A DNA stretch of 64,000 bases from Larkinella knui (GTDB lineage: Bacteria > Bacteroidota > Bacteroidia > Cytophagales > Spirosomataceae). Positions 62,107 to 64,000 of this stretch are shown in pieces (the first letter of the stretch is position 1; every line of letters begins with the position of its first letter). The DNA lies in the NCBI RefSeq assembly GCF_003858645.1, contig NZ_RQJP01000005.1, positions 806,001 to 870,000 on the forward strand. The letters are read 5' to 3'. The notes below the pieces were generated by a model, which saw only the letters and a list, made by a program, of their open reading frames with translations, did not search any database and was not told the origin of the DNA. The position numbers and the translations under genes were made by a program.

Positions 62107-63339
62107 TTAATGGTGTTCAGGTTCGGCTAACTTGAAATTGCTTCCTTGGGTCTGATCTAGTACTTTCGAGAGTAAGTTAAAATTTACAGTTGTCGGCGCC
62201 AGGTTAATGTACTTATCAATGATGGCTCTATTTTTAAAGACAATAAACGTGTTTTCCACACCTGGATTTATTTTATTCAAATTCGCTTCGCTAACGGTGT
62301 CGCTAAAAGACGGCACAAACGTAAGGGCAACCTGTTTTACCTGTAATTCCAGCCCAATCTTTTCCAATTCCTGTTGCCGTTTGCTTTTTTCATAATGCTG
62401 CTCGTTGCCATAGACGAAGTAAGCTTTTAGATACTTTTTTCGGGCCCTGCTTTGTCGCTCTAAAAAAGTGATCCACCTTTTTATCCGGGTCCAATCAGGG
62501 TTGTTACCAACGAAATAAATAATGCCATGATACCGCCCGTATTTACAGACTGGACAGGTTCGGGTGCCTTTGTCGGGCCCAAAGGCATGAAAAGGGGTAA
62601 AGGAGGGCTGGTCTTCTCCAATGGAAAGCCCTGAAGAATCCTGAGTCGGGCTAATTTGTGGGTAATTGGGTACATGAAGCCCCAGAATGATGTTGTGTTC
62701 CGCTATTTGTAAATTATCGCTAACCAATACCCTCAAAATCCCACTACCACCCCGGTTTTCCAGTTTTTTTCGTTTTGCCGGGGTTAAGAGTTGATCATCA
62801 TCAAAAATAAACTCATCAATATAATACGGCGTGTCGATAGCAGGTTCTTTAATGGTCAAATGAATGTGGGCAGGCTCATCCCGGCTTGGGTAGGTGCCTG
62901 GCCTGACCGTATAGATGGTATATTTTCCGCTTTTATCAGTTTTAACCCAGCCCCGAATGTAGCCGTGGGTTTGCCCAAGTGCGTTTGGTAACATCGTTCG
63001 CTTTTCGCCCGGCTTGTGCACATATCGTCCTTCGATAGTGGTATGATAATAGTAAAGCACCACCTCTGGCGCCGGCGTTTTGCCATCAATCCGGTAGATT
63101 GTTCCCGTAATGACTAACTTCTGGCCCGCTTGCCCCCAGCCAGGACTGGTATCCGTTGAGGCAATCTGATCAGGCATACCCTGATACATATACTCCCGAT
63201 TCTCAAAAGCCCCACCGATCACTTTGCTATTCTCGATAGGAGTATTCACTGTTGAACGGGGTATTTGCCCGTTACAATTCAATAAGGTGACAGATAAGAC
63301 CAATTGCAAACTGCGTCGAAAACCGGCTAACGTATTCAT
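62107..63339 (-). CDS. Intradiol-dioxygenase-like domain fused to a thioredoxin-like domain, exported
   Basis: 410 residues. N-terminal hydrophobic leader with possible lipobox (VTLLNC). Residues ~60-225 match intradiol ring-cleavage dioxygenases: VVLYYYHTTIEGRYVHKPG, the RGWVKTDKSGKYTIYTVRPGTYP repeat and PAHIHLTIKEP, whose Tyr and two His are the usual non-heme iron ligands. From ~265 a second domain with TCPVCKYGRYHGIIYFVG resembles a peroxiredoxin/thioredoxin fold with a CPxC-like pair. Intradiol domains often occur as exported proteins of unclear substrate. The fusion is unusual to me. Upstream and on the same strand lies a LytTR regulator. Confidence 0.82.
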   Translation of the reverse strand: MNTLAGFRRSLQLVLSVTLLNCNGQIPRSTVNTPIENSKVIGGAFENREYMYQGMPDQIASTDTSPGWGQAGQKLVITGTIYRIDGKTPAPEVVLYYYHTTIEGRYVHKPGEKRTMLPNALGQTHGYIRGWVKTDKSGKYTIYTVRPGTYPSRDEPAHIHLTIKEPAIDTPYYIDEFIFDDDQLLTPAKRKKLENRGGSGILRVLVSDNLQIAEHNIILGLHVPNYPQISPTQDSSGLSIGEDQPSFTPFHAFGPDKGTRTCPVCKYGRYHGIIYFVGNNPDWTRIKRWITFLERQSRARKKYLKAYFVYGNEQHYEKSKRQQELEKIGLELQVKQVALTFVPSFSDTVSEANLNKINPGVENTFIVFKNRAIIDKYINLAPTTVNFNLLSKVLDQTQGSNFKLAEPEHH

Positions 63340-63372
63340 TTCGTTTTTTTGACAAACATCGTATTTAGGATG

Positions 63373-63999
63373 CTAGTCGTCAACCTGGAATGGCGTAAGA
63401 GGAGGGTAAATTGAGGTCAACTGATGGCTTTGGTGAAATCTGCGCTTAAATTCGGCAGCAAAGTTTCGGCTTACCCGAAGTGTACCCTTGTTTTTCAGGG
63501 TCAGGTCGTAGTCGCCATTTAATCTTGAAGTATAGGACTCCACCTGATTGATATTGACGATTGTCGATTTATGGACACGCACAAACTGATGAACAGGTAA
63601 TCGTGTGGCTATCGATTTTAAGGTTTCGGTATATAAATATTTTCTTTCGTCTGTATGAATACCGATGTAAGGGGAGACAGCGGAGAAGTAGACGATCTCC
63701 TGAATAGGTATCGCGCGTTTTTTGCCACCATCCGAAACCAGGAAGGACTGGATTAATTGAAAAGAACCGGCGTCTGGTGTTGCGGTAATTTTATTCACCC
63801 CGGCTTTGGTTTTTTCTCCATAATACGGATAAACCAAAACAGGCGTGAGGTATATAATAACCAACAAATAGCTCTGTTCTGCGAGAGTGTATTGAAGCGT
63901 TTGTTGAATGGTAAAAGTGTGATAGTAAAAGGTTTTAGAAAGCACCCATACGAGTACGGGAAACGCAAAGAGATGAATGGTGAACGGCAAGATAATCGC
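63373..63999 (-). CDS. Membrane-anchored LytTR transcriptional regulator, 5'-truncated at window edge
   Basis: The frame is open to the right edge; the TTG at 63990 is probably internal. About 205 residues are visible: two or more membrane helices (IHLFAFPVLVWVLSKTFYY, YLLVIIYLTPVLVYPYYG), then a LytTR domain (AIPIQEIVYFSAVSPYIGIHT, HQFVRVHKSTIVNINQVES, TLRVSRNFAAEFKRRF). No receiver domain is seen, so it is a one-component membrane LytTR protein. The stop lies 33 nt before the intradiol/thioredoxin gene, making an operon likely. Confidence 0.85.
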   Translation of the reverse strand, partial: AIILPFTIHLFAFPVLVWVLSKTFYYHTFTIQQTLQYTLAEQSYLLVIIYLTPVLVYPYYGEKTKAGVNKITATPDAGSFQLIQSFLVSDGGKKRAIPIQEIVYFSAVSPYIGIHTDERKYLYTETLKSIATRLPVHQFVRVHKSTIVNINQVESYTSRLNGDYDLTLKNKGTLRVSRNFAAEFKRRFHQSHQLTSIYPPLTPFQVDD

Positions 64000-64000
64000 T

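Overview
The window reads as chromosomal DNA of a Bacteroidota bacterium, most likely order Cytophagales (Spirosoma/Larkinella-like). The support is a SusC/SusD pair, lipoproteins with C-terminal-Cys lipoboxes, LytTR-type two-component systems, a Y_Y_Y propeller histidine kinase, and two promoters of the Bacteroidota form TTTG-N19-TAnnTTT(G/A) (25732-25762 and 28401-28431). The genus is an inference. No rRNA, tRNA, CRISPR array, insertion sequence or prophage was seen. Most long antisense ORFs are shadows of real genes.

Left part (1-10.8 kb): a carbohydrate-utilisation locus. It holds the 3' part of a tandem SGNH esterase gene, a LacI-type regulator with two palindromic operators 22 bp apart, and a co-directional run of GH109 glycosidase-like oxidoreductase, SusC, SusD, a DUF3472 protein and a galactokinase-like GHMP kinase. 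Together they suggest uptake, cleavage and phosphorylation of a GalNAc/Gal-containing glycan. From 10.9 to 22.5 kb: a lone cytochrome oxidase subunit I with a large hairpin abutting its start codon; a three-gene operon (cNMP-binding histidine kinase, response regulator fused to a thioredoxin-reductase-like flavoprotein, UBP-type zinc finger); a metallophosphoesterase/PQQ-propeller fusion; and a 1375-residue protein joining a caspase, an SGNH hydrolase and a CHAT protease.

Middle (22.8-41.4 kb): mostly housekeeping genes. These are DNA polymerase IV, D-lactate dehydrogenase, phosphatidylserine synthase, PurS, FabH, a CoA-binding protein, a NUMOD4/HNH protein, a giant membrane histidine kinase, an IscA-like protein lacking two usual cysteines, HMG-CoA lyase, a patatin, MutS2 and a MacB/FtsX-type permease.

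Right part (41.9-64 kb): signalling and envelope genes. A LytS/LytTR pair faces a BcrA-type ABC exporter. A GAF histidine kinase, a LytTR regulator and a propeller kinase bracket a run of small exported proteins (NTF2-like, RidA-like) that share nearly the same lipoprotein leader. The end carries a methyltransferase, an intradiol-dioxygenase/thioredoxin-like fusion and a truncated membrane LytTR regulator. Four related copies of a ~110 bp intergenic sequence lie between 47.5 and 62 kb.

The strongest candidates for poorly described systems are the caspase-SGNH-CHAT protein and the kinase/flavoprotein-regulator/UBP zinc-finger operon.
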